Assembly: GCA_017933995.1 (NCBI GenBank)
Contig: JAGBKI010000030.1
Span: 1-37,884, forward strand
Source of the DNA: Bacteroidaceae bacterium
GTDB taxonomy: Bacteria > Bacteroidota > Bacteroidia > Bacteroidales > Bacteroidaceae
Reading direction: 5' to 3'
Length of the DNA stretch: 37,884 nucleotides
Shown: piece after piece, positions 14,634 through 23,012 of the stretch
Layout: each line of letters begins with the position of its first letter
Numbering within the stretch: the stretch's first letter is position 1
Program-made: the position numbers and the translations under genes
The notes under the pieces: model-generated
Told to the model about the DNA's origin: nothing
Databases searched by the model: none
The model's input: only the letters and a program-made list of their open reading frames with translations

Positions 14634-16433
14634 ATGAAACGACTGTTACTCCCCCTTTTCCTGCTCCTTGTCGCCCTTTCCGCCACGGCGCAGCCCGCCG
14701 AACGCTTTTTGCTCACTGGCCAGCAGCCCTCGGGCGCGCGCGTGCGTATATATAAGGAGGGAAACGCCCGTACCGCTTTCTTCTCCACCATCGACGGGTT
14801 GGCAGTGGTTCATGCCGACGACGGTGCCTACTATTATGCCAGCCTTGGCGCGCACGGCCTTGAGGCTTCAAGCATGCTGGCTCACGACCCTGCGCAACGC
14901 AGTGCCGAAGAGGCGCTGTTTGCAAAGGACAACGCCCTGACCACACCCCAAGCATACGCTGGCATCACCGCACACCGTGCACCCAACCGCGCTGCGGCTC
15001 GTACCACAAGCGGCCTTGGCGAATACGGGAAGCCAGCAAACGGCATTGTGTCCAGCATCGGCAGCATCACCATCCCCGTCATTATGGTGGAGTTCCCCGA
15101 CCGCGCCTTTATGGACACCGTCGACGTGGAAAAAGTGACGCGCTACCTCAACGAGCCGGGCTACCACGACGAGCGTTATACCGACGGTAGCGTGCGCGAC
15201 TATTTCCTGGCGCAGAGCGACAGCCTCTTCCAGCCCACGTTCAGCGTCGTGGCGCGCGTCACCGTGTCGCAGAACTACGCCTACTACGGGCGCAACAACG
15301 GCTCGCAGCGCGACACGAACGTCTCCGTACTGTTGCGCGAAGCCATAAATGCAGCTGTTGCGCAAGGTGCCGACTTCACGCCCTGCATCGTGAACGGCCG
15401 CGTGCCGCTCGTGAGCCTCTTCCTGGCAGGCCCCGGCGAGCACAACTCCTTCGAGGACGGATACGAGGACTACATCTGGGCGGCCTACCGCAGTTATTCC
15501 TACACCGCCAGCAACGGCGTCAAGTTCGCCAGTTTCTTTGTCGGCGATGAGATGCGCCAGACCTACCAGCGCGTAAACGAGGGCACCGACGAAGACCCCG
15601 AATACAAGTACGTCGTCACGGGCCAGATGCTCGATGGCATGGGCGTTTTCTGCCACGAGTTCAGCCACGCCCTCGGCCTGCCCGACTTCTACAGCACCTC
15701 CACCGGCAACGGTGTCATCGACTTTTGGAGCTTGATGGACTACGGCCAGTACTTCCGCAACGGCTACCGCCCCGTGGGCTACAACGCCTACGAGCGCAGC
15801 TTTATGGGCTGGCTCCGCGTCAATGACCTGGGCGACGAGGAGCAACTCGTCACCATCGCGCCCCTCGGCAGCCAGAAGGGCAAGGACAGCCAGTGCTACC
15901 GCCTGGTCAATCCCGCTAACGAGAAAGAATATTACCTGCTGGAGAACCGTCAGGCTGGCACGTGGTATCCCGAGCAACTGGGGCATGGCCTGCTCATCAC
16001 GCATGTGGACTACCTTGCCACTGCTTGGTCGGCCAACACGCCCAACAACGCCTCCGCCCACCCGCGCTTCCAGGTGTTCCCCGCCGACGGTGCTAACCAA
16101 GTCTATTCCAACGTGCGCAGCTACGCGCCTTTCGCCAGTGACCCCTTCCCCGGCACAGGCGGTGTCACCGAGATAGCCTCGTTCCCGCTCTATACCGGCG
16201 GCACGCTCGAACGCCCCTTCTACGACATCGCCGAGGAGGCCGACGGCACAGTCACATTCAAGTACCTCAGTCCTACAGTGGGCATCGCCAACGTACAAAC
16301 AACCGCCGCAGCGCACGCAACCGAGGTCTACACCCTCGATGGACGCCCCGTAGCAGCCGGAAAGCGCAACTTGCCCGCTGGAATCTACATCGTGAAAAGC
16401 GGAAATACGACAAAAAAACTCATCATTCGCTAA
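14634..16433 (+). CDS. M6-family metalloprotease with T9SS C-terminal signal
   Basis: A secreted zinc protease of 599 residues. A signal peptide (1-19, ending ATAQ) is followed by a propeptide-like region and the M6 catalytic domain, with HEFSHALGLPDFY (His341, Glu342, His345) and the following SLMDYGQYF Met-turn-like segment. The last 75 residues have the type IX secretion sorting-domain pattern (VYTLDGRPVAAGKRNLPAGI, ending KLIIR), so the enzyme is probably exported through T9SS and surface attached. Substrates are not readable; relatives degrade host or environmental proteins. Confidence 0.9.
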   Translation: MKRLLLPLFLLLVALSATAQPAERFLLTGQQPSGARVRIYKEGNARTAFFSTIDGLAVVHADDGAYYYASLGAHGLEASSMLAHDPAQRSAEEALFAKDNALTTPQAYAGITAHRAPNRAAARTTSGLGEYGKPANGIVSSIGSITIPVIMVEFPDRAFMDTVDVEKVTRYLNEPGYHDERYTDGSVRDYFLAQSDSLFQPTFSVVARVTVSQNYAYYGRNNGSQRDTNVSVLLREAINAAVAQGADFTPCIVNGRVPLVSLFLAGPGEHNSFEDGYEDYIWAAYRSYSYTASNGVKFASFFVGDEMRQTYQRVNEGTDEDPEYKYVVTGQMLDGMGVFCHEFSHALGLPDFYSTSTGNGVIDFWSLMDYGQYFRNGYRPVGYNAYERSFMGWLRVNDLGDEEQLVTIAPLGSQKGKDSQCYRLVNPANEKEYYLLENRQAGTWYPEQLGHGLLITHVDYLATAWSANTPNNASAHPRFQVFPADGANQVYSNVRSYAPFASDPFPGTGGVTEIASFPLYTGGTLERPFYDIAEEADGTVTFKYLSPTVGIANVQTTAAAHATEVYTLDGRPVAAGKRNLPAGIYIVKSGNTTKKLIIR

Positions 16434-16513
16434 ACCGAAAGCACAAAATGGTAGGCGGAAATCTTAATAAGTCTTAACAAAAGCGCGCGAACGTTAAAGA
16501 AAGTAGCCAAGCC

Positions 16514-16544
16514 TTGGCCGTTTTTAACATAGAGCCTACTTTTG
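16514..16544 (+). promoter_or_regulatory. Promoter of the M23 peptidase gene
   Basis: TTG at 16514-16516 and TACTTTTG at 16537-16544, 20 bp apart, match the Bacteroidetes promoter consensus. The predicted start leaves a short leader before the ATG at 16570. Confidence 0.7.
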
Positions 16545-16569
16545 CAACGGATTTCAGAAACAGAATGTT

Positions 16570-17304
16570 ATGAATTTGAACCAAAAACAACTCCAAACAG
16601 CAGCCTTCGCGCTGTTCTCTCTCTTCGCAATCAACACCAACGCACAAGATAGCCCCGTGCCCCAGGCACCCGCCGACCGTCCCCTCAACGCCATCCAACT
16701 CACTTGTCTGGACAACGTTGAAATCGTCCCCGAAGCCGCTGCCACACGTTTTCAAGACGGCTACGCCCTCTACGACTCGTGGAACAACACCCGCGCCCAT
16801 TGCTACGCTAACACCGCTAAGCCCGACAGCTTCGACATCGACTTGAGCGGTTTCCACATGCCTGTGGCCAGCACGCGCGTCAGCAGCAACTTCGGCTACC
16901 GCCCCCGTTTCCGCCGCGTGCACAAAGGTATGGACATCGGCGCAGCAACCGGCGACACCATCTATGCAGCTTGGGACGGCAAGGTACGCATCGTGCGCTA
17001 CGAGGCCAACGGTTACGGCAACTTTGTTGTAGTGCGCCACCCCAACGGACTTGAAACGATTTACGGCCACATGTCCAAACAACTCTGCTCGGTCGACCAG
17101 GAGGTGAAAGCCGGTCAGCCCATCGGTCTTGTGGGCAACACGGGGCGTAGTTTCGGTTCGCACCTTCATTTCGAGACCCGCCTGCTGGGCGAAGCCATTG
17201 ACCCCTCGTTGCTTTTCGACATCCCCGGACGCAAAATGCAAAACGATCACTTTGTTTACCGCCGCAGCGACAGCCAGAACGGCGTTGTAATGGCCCGCAA
17301 GTAA
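16570..17304 (+). CDS. M23-family peptidoglycan endopeptidase
   Basis: A secreted or periplasmic metallopeptidase (LytM type) of 244 residues that would cut peptide cross-links in peptidoglycan. A signal peptide (about 1-25, ending TNAQ) precedes a short linker and the M23 domain. Zinc ligands are visible as His118 and Asp122 (HKGMD) and His200 in SHLHFE, with catalytic His167 (YGHMSK) and His198. All key residues are present, so it should be active rather than a degenerate EnvC/NlpD-like activator. It has its own promoter and terminator and is therefore probably monocistronic. Confidence 0.92.
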   Translation: MNLNQKQLQTAAFALFSLFAINTNAQDSPVPQAPADRPLNAIQLTCLDNVEIVPEAAATRFQDGYALYDSWNNTRAHCYANTAKPDSFDIDLSGFHMPVASTRVSSNFGYRPRFRRVHKGMDIGAATGDTIYAAWDGKVRIVRYEANGYGNFVVVRHPNGLETIYGHMSKQLCSVDQEVKAGQPIGLVGNTGRSFGSHLHFETRLLGEAIDPSLLFDIPGRKMQNDHFVYRRSDSQNGVVMARK

Positions 17305-17334
17305 AAACAAACATTCCCAACCCAACCATAGCAA

Positions 17335-17366
17335 AGAGCCACGGAAGTTCCGTGGCTCTTTTTTTT
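17335..17366 (+). terminator. Rho-independent terminator after the M23 gene
   Basis: A 10- to 12-bp perfect stem (AGAGCCACGG with CCGTGGCTCT) with a very short loop is followed by a run of ten T residues to 17366. It lies between the convergent M23 and ABC-F genes. Confidence 0.95.
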
Positions 17367-17392
17367 AAATCATACGTTTGAACCGCAATGGA

Positions 17393-19456
17393 CTAATTAC
17401 GCTCCAGCGCTTCCGCCGCCGCCTCCCAGGTTTCCATCGCCTCGGCGAGGGCTTGCGAAATTTCGGCGTGGCGGGTGAAGAGGTCGGGAGCGGGATTGGG
17501 ACGGGTCAGTGCGGCTTCGAGGTCGGAGAGTTCCTCTTCGAGGCGCGCCACCTCGGCCTCGGCCAGCTCCACGGCGCGTTCCTGTTTGCGACGCTCGCGC
17601 GCCTGCGCTTTCTGCTCGGCGTAGGAGAGGCGCGCGGCGGCTTTTCCGCCGTCACCGTCTGCAACTTGCGGCGACGGGAACGCGCCGGAGGAATTTCCCG
17701 TGGCCTTTGAGTTTGAAGTTGAGCCGTTTGATTTTGAAATTAAGCCGTTTAACTTTGAAGTTAAAGGCCACGCGTTCCGACCGTCGCCCGTCGGGGCTGT
17801 TGTGGTGGCCGTGGCGTCGGGGCGCAGGGCGTTCAACTGGTCCAGCGTCTCGATGTCCTTTTTTCGGAGGAAGTCGTAGATGCCGCCGATGTGCTCGCGC
17901 ACACGCCCGTCGCCGAACTCGTAGACGCGCTCCACGAGACCGTCGAGGAAGTCGCGGTCATGGCTCACGAGGATGACGGTGCCGTCGAAGGCGCGCACGG
18001 CCTCCTTGAGGACGTCCTTGGTGCGGAGGTCGAGGTGGTTGGTGGGTTCGTCGAGAATGAGCAGGTTGACGGGTTCGAGCAGCAGTTTGATCATAGCCAA
18101 CCGGCTGCGCTCGCCGCCGCTGAGCACCTTGACTTTCTTGTCGCTGGCCTCGCCACCGAACATAAAGGCGCCGAGGATGTCGCGCAGGCGCAGGCGCACC
18201 TCGCCCGTGGCCACGCGGTCGATGGTGTCGTAGACGGTCTGCTCGCCGTCAAGCAGCTGTGCCTGGTTTTGGGCGTAGTATCCGATGGCGACGTTGTGGC
18301 CTATCTTTAGTGTGCCGTCAAAGGGGATTTCGCCCATAATGCACTTCACGAGCGTGGTCTTGCCCTCGCCGTTGCGCCCCACGAAGGCCACTTTCTCGCC
18401 ACGGCGGATGGTGAGTGTGGCGTCGCTGAAAACGGTGTGCGCGCCGTAGCGTTTCGTCACGCCGTCGCAGATGACGGGGAAGTCGCCCGACCGCTGGCAC
18501 GGGGGAAACTTCAGGTTGAGCGCACTGTTGTCCACTTCGTCGACCTCGATGGGGACGATTTTGGCCAGTTGCTTGATGCGGCTCTGCACCTGCACGGCCT
18601 TGGTGGGCTTGTAGCGGAAACGCTCGATGAAGTCCTTGATGTCGGCAATCTCCTTCTGCTGGTTCTGGTAGGCGCGCAGTTGCTGCTCGCGGCGCTCGCG
18701 GCGCAGGCGGACGTACTCGTCGTATGGCACGCGGTAGTCCGTGAGGGTGCCGCACGAGATTTCGATGGTGCGGTTGGTGACGTTGTTGAGGAAGGCGCGG
18801 TCGTGGCTGACCAGCATCACGGCGGCGCGGCTGCGCGATAGGTACTGCTCCAGCCAGCGTATGCTCTCGATGTCGAGGTGGTTGGTGGGTTCGTCGAGCA
18901 GCAGCACGTCGGGCTTGCGCAACAGGAGTTTGGCCAGTTCGATGCGCATACGCCAGCCACCGGAGAGTTCGCCGGTGGGCCGCTGCAGTTCGTCCTGGCG
19001 GAAGCCGAGGCCGCGCAGGGTGCGCTCGGTCTCGGCGCGGAAGTTGTCGGCGCCAATGAGGGCCAGGCGCTCGCTCTCGGCGGTGAAGCGCTCCACGAGG
19101 TCGGCATAGGCGGGCGTGTCGTAGTCGGTGCGACCGGCCATCTCGTCGGCCATGGCGTCGACCTCGGCCTGGAGGGCGCGCACGTCGTCGAAGGCCGAGA
19201 GCGTCTCGTCGATGACGGAGCGCGTGTCGGTGGTCTGCATCACCTGTGGCAGGTAGCCCACACTGATGCCGCGCTGCGCGCCGACGCTGCCCGAGGTGGG
19301 CGACTGCTGGCCGGCCAGGATTTTGAGCAACGTACTCTTGCCGGCACCGTTCTTGCCGGTCAGGGCCACGCGCTCGCGGGCGTTGATGACGAACGAGGCG
19401 CCACGGAACAGCGGCGTGGCGCCGAAAGAGACGGATATGTCGTTGGCGGAAAGCAT
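17393..19456 (-). CDS. ABC-F family ATPase with repeat-derived linker
   Basis: A soluble ABC-F protein of 687 residues with two ATPase domains and no membrane domain; such proteins act on the ribosome. Domain 1 has GKNGAGKST (34-42) and LSGGWRMRIELAKLLL; domain 2 has GRNGEGKTT and LSGGERSRLAMIKLLL. The interdomain linker holds the basic ABC-F arm (RRERREQQLRAYQNQQKEI). A C-terminal coiled coil (about 600-687) is Uup/YdiF-like. The start is the ATG at 19456; a longer reading overlaps the upstream barrel gene. Residues about 562-586, Ser/Asn/Lys-rich, are encoded by a 21-bp repeat insertion (17700-17771). Confidence 0.93.
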   Translation of the reverse strand: MLSANDISVSFGATPLFRGASFVINARERVALTGKNGAGKSTLLKILAGQQSPTSGSVGAQRGISVGYLPQVMQTTDTRSVIDETLSAFDDVRALQAEVDAMADEMAGRTDYDTPAYADLVERFTAESERLALIGADNFRAETERTLRGLGFRQDELQRPTGELSGGWRMRIELAKLLLRKPDVLLLDEPTNHLDIESIRWLEQYLSRSRAAVMLVSHDRAFLNNVTNRTIEISCGTLTDYRVPYDEYVRLRRERREQQLRAYQNQQKEIADIKDFIERFRYKPTKAVQVQSRIKQLAKIVPIEVDEVDNSALNLKFPPCQRSGDFPVICDGVTKRYGAHTVFSDATLTIRRGEKVAFVGRNGEGKTTLVKCIMGEIPFDGTLKIGHNVAIGYYAQNQAQLLDGEQTVYDTIDRVATGEVRLRLRDILGAFMFGGEASDKKVKVLSGGERSRLAMIKLLLEPVNLLILDEPTNHLDLRTKDVLKEAVRAFDGTVILVSHDRDFLDGLVERVYEFGDGRVREHIGGIYDFLRKKDIETLDQLNALRPDATATTTAPTGDGRNAWPLTSKLNGLISKSNGSTSNSKATGNSSGAFPSPQVADGDGGKAAARLSYAEQKAQARERRKQERAVELAEAEVARLEEELSDLEAALTRPNPAPDLFTRHAEISQALAEAMETWEAAAEALERN
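17700..17771. repeat. 21-bp repeat insertion inside the ABC-F gene
   Basis: Three units starting TTTGAA at 17712, 17733 and 17754 repeat at exactly 21 bp; the second contains AAATTAAGCC, also found in the 5380 unit of the intergenic array. The block is bounded by a perfect 9-bp inverted repeat, GTGGCCTTT (17700-17708) and AAAGGCCAC (17763-17771). Because 21 bp is seven codons, the frame is kept. It is translated as a Ser/Lys/Asn/Gly heptad repeat between the second ATPase domain and the C-terminal coiled coil. Confidence 0.82.
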
Positions 19457-19472
19457 TAATCGGTTGGTTGGG

Positions 19473-20198
19473 CTACTTGAAAACATCCCGCAGGTACACG
19501 AGTTTGACGAAGATGGTGCCGTTGGCGGAGCGCGAGAAGACGTCCTTCTTGGCGTTGCCGTAGAGGTCGGACAGGCCGTAGTAGTAGCGTCCCTCCAGTG
19601 CGAAGTGGCCCGCGCGGGTGTGCCATTCGAGGCCCGCCCCGGCGGTGATGCCGTAGTCAAAGCGGTGTTCTATGTCCATCGTGTACTGCGAGGAGAACAT
19701 GTTGGGACGGTCGGGGTTGCCGTCGGCATCGACGGTCCACGTGCTGCTGCGGTGGGCGCGCTCGCCGATGCAGAGACCCAGCTGCGGCCCGGCCAGGACG
19801 TAGAACATCACGCCGCGCTGCTCCCTGCCCCACCCCAGGCGAGCCAGCACAGGCAGTTGCAGGTAGTCCTGGTCGCGGCGGTAGGTGTCGGGCAGCGGCT
19901 GGCTGTTGTGGTCGAGCACTTCCTCCTTCCAGCCCAGGCGGGTGAAGTTGAGTTCGCCCTGGATGGCGCAATAGGTGTTGAAGTACTTCTCGCTGGTGTA
20001 GCGCACGGTGATGCCCACGGTGGGGGCGACGTGGAGCGACTGCTTGATGTTGGGGTCGAAGTCGATGGTGTTCATCGCCACGCCCGCGCTGCCGCCTATG
20101 GCCAGTGCGTTGCGCGCCTCGCCCACCTGCGCCACGGCGGCGGTGGGCAGCAAGAGGCAAAGGAGCAGGGCGGCGATGAGGGAGCGGATATGGGGCAT
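19473..20198 (-). CDS. PorT-like outer membrane beta-barrel protein
   Basis: A 241-residue outer membrane protein of the PorT/OMP_b-brl_2 type. A signal peptide (1-23, ending AVAQ) is followed by alternating strands with aromatic girdle residues, such as VAPTVGITVRYTSEKYFNTY and LQLPVLARLGWGREQRGVMF. In relatives, PorT belongs to the T9SS machinery, but many barrels of this family have other roles, so I leave the symbol blank. The ATG at 20198 starts the signal peptide; an upstream in-frame ATG at 20264 would translate the palindromic element. It lies 16 bp before the ABC-F gene and is probably co-transcribed with it. Confidence 0.82.
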   Translation of the reverse strand: MPHIRSLIAALLLCLLLPTAAVAQVGEARNALAIGGSAGVAMNTIDFDPNIKQSLHVAPTVGITVRYTSEKYFNTYCAIQGELNFTRLGWKEEVLDHNSQPLPDTYRRDQDYLQLPVLARLGWGREQRGVMFYVLAGPQLGLCIGERAHRSSTWTVDADGNPDRPNMFSSQYTMDIEHRFDYGITAGAGLEWHTRAGHFALEGRYYYGLSDLYGNAKKDVFSRSANGTIFVKLVYLRDVFK

Positions 20199-20237
20199 CG
20201 TGTATAGGGGGATGTTAAGGGAGTGAAGAGAAGTGAG

Positions 20238-20325
20238 TTTGAATAATTTCTGCGCAAAGCGCACAAGATGTAGTCGCCTACGGCGAGAGATTATTCAAAG
20301 TTAAATTCAAAATTATTCAAGCCGC
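20238..20325. repeat. Palindromic element, copy 2, double mini-hairpin core
   Basis: The core 20250-20288 matches 7942-7980 over 39 bp, with six differences. All of these fall in the first hairpin's loop or in the linker between hairpins; both stems are unchanged. An inner arm pair GAATAAT / ATTATTC encloses it, and AT-rich half-repeats (AAATTCAAAATTATTCAA) continue on the right. It lies in the 181-bp spacer between the LysM protein and PorT-like genes. Its orientation relative to transcription is opposite to that of copy 1. I see nothing else from 20326 to 20379 beyond AT-rich sequence. Confidence 0.85.
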
Positions 20326-20379
20326 TGTGTCAAATACCTTACATTAAATGATATGAATCCGTAACGATTTTACCTCCTT

Positions 20380-21915
20380 TCACCTCACCCCTATCACTTC
20401 AATCCTGCGCTCCTTGGCGAAATGCACGAGCCAAGTGTTGGTGTTGGCGTAGCCGCCGGTGGGCGCGGTCTTGGTGAAGCGCAGGTGCGACTGCACCGCC
20501 GTGACGCCCTCGGCCTCCTGGCCGTGATAGAGGTCGCGGTGGCGGAAGAAGGGCGTGGCCGTCTGCATCACAACGTCGTAGCCCAGCGCACCGTAGCGCG
20601 GGTAGTAGGGCTGCATGTCCTGCCCGAAGCGGTCGCGGTACTTGCGCACGAAAACCTTCACCTGGTCGTCGTAGGGGTTGTAGAAACTCGGGGCGAAGAG
20701 GTAGGTGTCGCAGGCGTACCACGTCATACGGTCGGTGTCTTGGTGGCGCTGCCAGTCGGGATAGGCCAGCAGCGAGGTGCTGAGCAGCGGCATCTCGGCG
20801 CGCAGGCGGTCGAGGCGCGCCAGCACGGCCTTGTAGTCGGCCTCCGTGCTGCCGTCGGGTACGAACAGCACACGGTCGTGTGAGGAGAAGACGCCCAGTA
20901 TGTCGCGGTCGGCGAAGTTCACGGGCAGCGTGGAGAACGTCGCACCCTGGGCTGCGGCCTTGGTGCGCAGGGCGGCGACGAAAGCCGTTTCGTTGGCCTC
21001 GGGCGTAGAGAGGAAGACGAGGTGCGTGCGCCCGAACTGGCGCGCCACGACCTCGGCAGCGGCGGGATTGCGGTGCTTTTCGGGCGTATTGACCACGTAG
21101 ACCGAGGGGTTGGTGTCCACCTCCTGTGCCTTTGAACTGAAAGGAATGACGAGGCGCGTGCCGACCGAGCGGGCATAGTCGGCCAGGACGCGGAAGTGGG
21201 TGGGATAGAGCGGGCCGTAGATGATGTCGACGGGGTTGGCGCGCAGTTTGGCGCGTATCTCGGTGAGCTGGGCATCGGCGGGGTCTTCCTCGTAGACGTA
21301 CATCACGACGCGGCGTCCCTGCCGTCCCAGGTCGTCGGCGGCGAGGAGCGCACCGTTGTAGAACTCTTTGCAGCGTGCCACCTCGTCGCGCTGCGCCTTG
21401 AGCGGCATCACGAGGGCTACGCGCATCCCGTTGTTACCAGTCTGCGTGCCGCCGCGCCCGGGTGCGGACGGCGCGGCGGCTGCACTGACACCGGGGATGA
21501 GCAGCACGGCACCGGCCTGCAGGACGAAGTCCTCGCGCTGCATGGCGGGGTTGGCCTGGCGCAGGGCATCGACGCTGACACCGTACTGGTGGGCGATGCC
21601 CCACAGCGTCTCGCCCGCCTGCACCGTGTGGCGCAGGGTGGAACCGGCTGTGGCGGCACTGCCGGGCGCGGCGGTCTGGGGAATGCGCACCACCTGCCCG
21701 CGACGCAGGCCGGTGGACGACACGCCGGGGTTGGCGGCCTCGATGGCCTCAATCGTCACACCGTAGCGGCGCGACAGGCCGTAGAGCGTCTCGTGCGCCT
21801 CGACGGTGTGCTGCACATAGGACGTCTGCGCCCGCACAACGGCGGGCAGCGACAGCAGCAGCGCCATGGCCATCAGCACAGCGGCGGCAAGCGAACGGTT
21901 TGTCGTGGGTCTCAT
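20380..21915 (-). CDS. LysM domain and periplasmic-binding-protein fusion
   Basis: An exported protein of 511 residues. The signal peptide (1-30, ending VRAQ) is followed by two LysM peptidoglycan-binding modules (about 34-79, HTVEAHETLYGLSRRYGV, and 94-141, HTVQAGETLWGIAHQYGV). A low-complexity linker follows, then a type I periplasmic-binding fold from about residue 165 (MRVALVMPLKAQRDEVARC, YGPLYPTHF, FSSKAQEVDTNPSVYVVNTP) to the end. This architecture occurs in Bacteroidetes, but its ligand is unknown to me; an LpoA-like cell-wall role is possible. The start is the ATG at 21915; the longer reading overlaps the cytidine deaminase gene 26 bp upstream. Confidence 0.87.
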   Translation of the reverse strand: MRPTTNRSLAAAVLMAMALLLSLPAVVRAQTSYVQHTVEAHETLYGLSRRYGVTIEAIEAANPGVSSTGLRRGQVVRIPQTAAPGSAATAGSTLRHTVQAGETLWGIAHQYGVSVDALRQANPAMQREDFVLQAGAVLLIPGVSAAAAPSAPGRGGTQTGNNGMRVALVMPLKAQRDEVARCKEFYNGALLAADDLGRQGRRVVMYVYEEDPADAQLTEIRAKLRANPVDIIYGPLYPTHFRVLADYARSVGTRLVIPFSSKAQEVDTNPSVYVVNTPEKHRNPAAAEVVARQFGRTHLVFLSTPEANETAFVAALRTKAAAQGATFSTLPVNFADRDILGVFSSHDRVLFVPDGSTEADYKAVLARLDRLRAEMPLLSTSLLAYPDWQRHQDTDRMTWYACDTYLFAPSFYNPYDDQVKVFVRKYRDRFGQDMQPYYPRYGALGYDVVMQTATPFFRHRDLYHGQEAEGVTAVQSHLRFTKTAPTGGYANTNTWLVHFAKERRIEVIGVR

Positions 21916-21940
21916 AAGGCTGGGGTTGGTGAGGAAAAAA

Positions 21941-22420
21941 TCAGAGGAACGTGCCATCGAAACTGAAGGGCAGCAGCGAGGACACGCCTTCGATGACGTA
22001 GGTGCCCGACGTGCCGTAGAGCAACACGCGCATCGTGGTGTCGTGGCGTTGCTCGGTCTCGGCCAGCACCTGGCGGCACATTCCGCAAGGCGGGATGGGG
22101 CGTTCGGTGAACTGCCCGGAGCTGTCTCGGGCGGCAATGGCGAGGGTCTTCACCGCCGACTGGGGGTAGGCCGCACCGATGTAGGACAGGGCGGTGCGCT
22201 CGGCGCAGATGCCGTTGGGCGTAGCGGCGTTCTCCTGGTTGCTGCCGCAGACGGTCTCGCCTGTGTCGAGCAGGGCCGCCGCACCCACGCTGAAACGCGA
22301 ATAGGGCGCATAACTGGTGAAGGTGGCCTCCTTGGCGCGGTCCACCAGCGCGCGGTCGGCCTCGGCCAATTCCTCGTAGGCCAGACGCTGGTAGGCAATG
22401 TGGATATCAAGGTGCTCCAT
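21941..22420 (-). CDS. cdd: Cytidine deaminase
   Basis: Zinc-dependent pyrimidine-salvage enzyme converting cytidine and deoxycytidine to uridine and deoxyuridine. The 159-residue protein has the catalytic CAE (Cys72, Glu74) and PCGMCRQ (Cys112, Cys115) motifs, together with FSVGAAAL and the substrate-binding NQENAA segment. It is slightly longer than the common 130-residue homotetrameric form, as usual in Bacteroidetes. First gene of a minus-strand run with the LysM protein, PorT-like barrel and ABC-F genes. Confidence 0.96.
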   Translation of the reverse strand: MEHLDIHIAYQRLAYEELAEADRALVDRAKEATFTSYAPYSRFSVGAAALLDTGETVCGSNQENAATPNGICAERTALSYIGAAYPQSAVKTLAIAARDSSGQFTERPIPPCGMCRQVLAETEQRHDTTMRVLLYGTSGTYVIEGVSSLLPFSFDGTFL

Positions 22421-22926
22421 TGTTTCCTTTATGGTTCGTTTTCACAAGTGTAGCGGGAGAGTAAAAAACACAGCCGATACTGCCAGTATTTCCCAGTGCC
22501 ACACCAATATTCCTTACATTTAAAAAGCAAAATAACAAAAAACTGTCGACAAGACAAAGCTTCAGCCACAGTTTCTTGCATTTTCGGGTTGATAACGCCC
22601 GCAGAGCGTCCCCTTCGACGCCTCTCCCCCCCCCTCTCCCACCCCGTCCGCTTACACGCGCGTACATATATAATACGGTATAGCGGGAGGGGCGGAAATC
22701 CGACGGTTGGGGACGGTGGGTTATCCGAAAAGGGGGCGTTCCAAGAGCTTGCCGCTGGTTTCGTAGGCTTTCACACGGCTTCTGCACACACCCGAACGTT
22801 TATGAAATAAGCCAAACAGAGACACAATCATTTTTTTATCCATTAAAATAAGTACCACTGGCAAGATTATGCACACTGATTTTGCTTTTTTTTACGCGGC
22901 AACCATTTTCGTTAAAATTAATTCAA
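22421..22926. other. Non-coding spacer with C-tract and AT-rich patches
   Basis: About 500 bp between divergent cdd and the 23013 gene. I see no gene. It contains a pyrimidine-rich run with nine C residues (22626-22634) and an alternating TACATATATAATACGG segment near 22663-22678, resembling similar TATATA motifs at 4041 and 8057. A GGGCGGAAATCC motif near 22690 is reminiscent of the left units of the 5296 array. No clear cdd promoter box was found. Confidence 0.5.
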
Positions 22927-22934
22927 TACTTTTG
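22927..22934 (+). promoter_or_regulatory. Promoter -7 box for the 23013 gene
   Basis: TACTTTTG fits TAnnTTTG and would start a transcript about 70 nt before the ATG at 23013. The -33 element is weak (TTTTCG near 22906). Confidence 0.55.
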
Positions 22935-23012
22935 CCAGCGGAGATAACAAATAACTAAAGAGAAAAAGCGAACAGCTTTCTCTGAACGGAAACCACAAAA
23001 ACCCCAACCACT

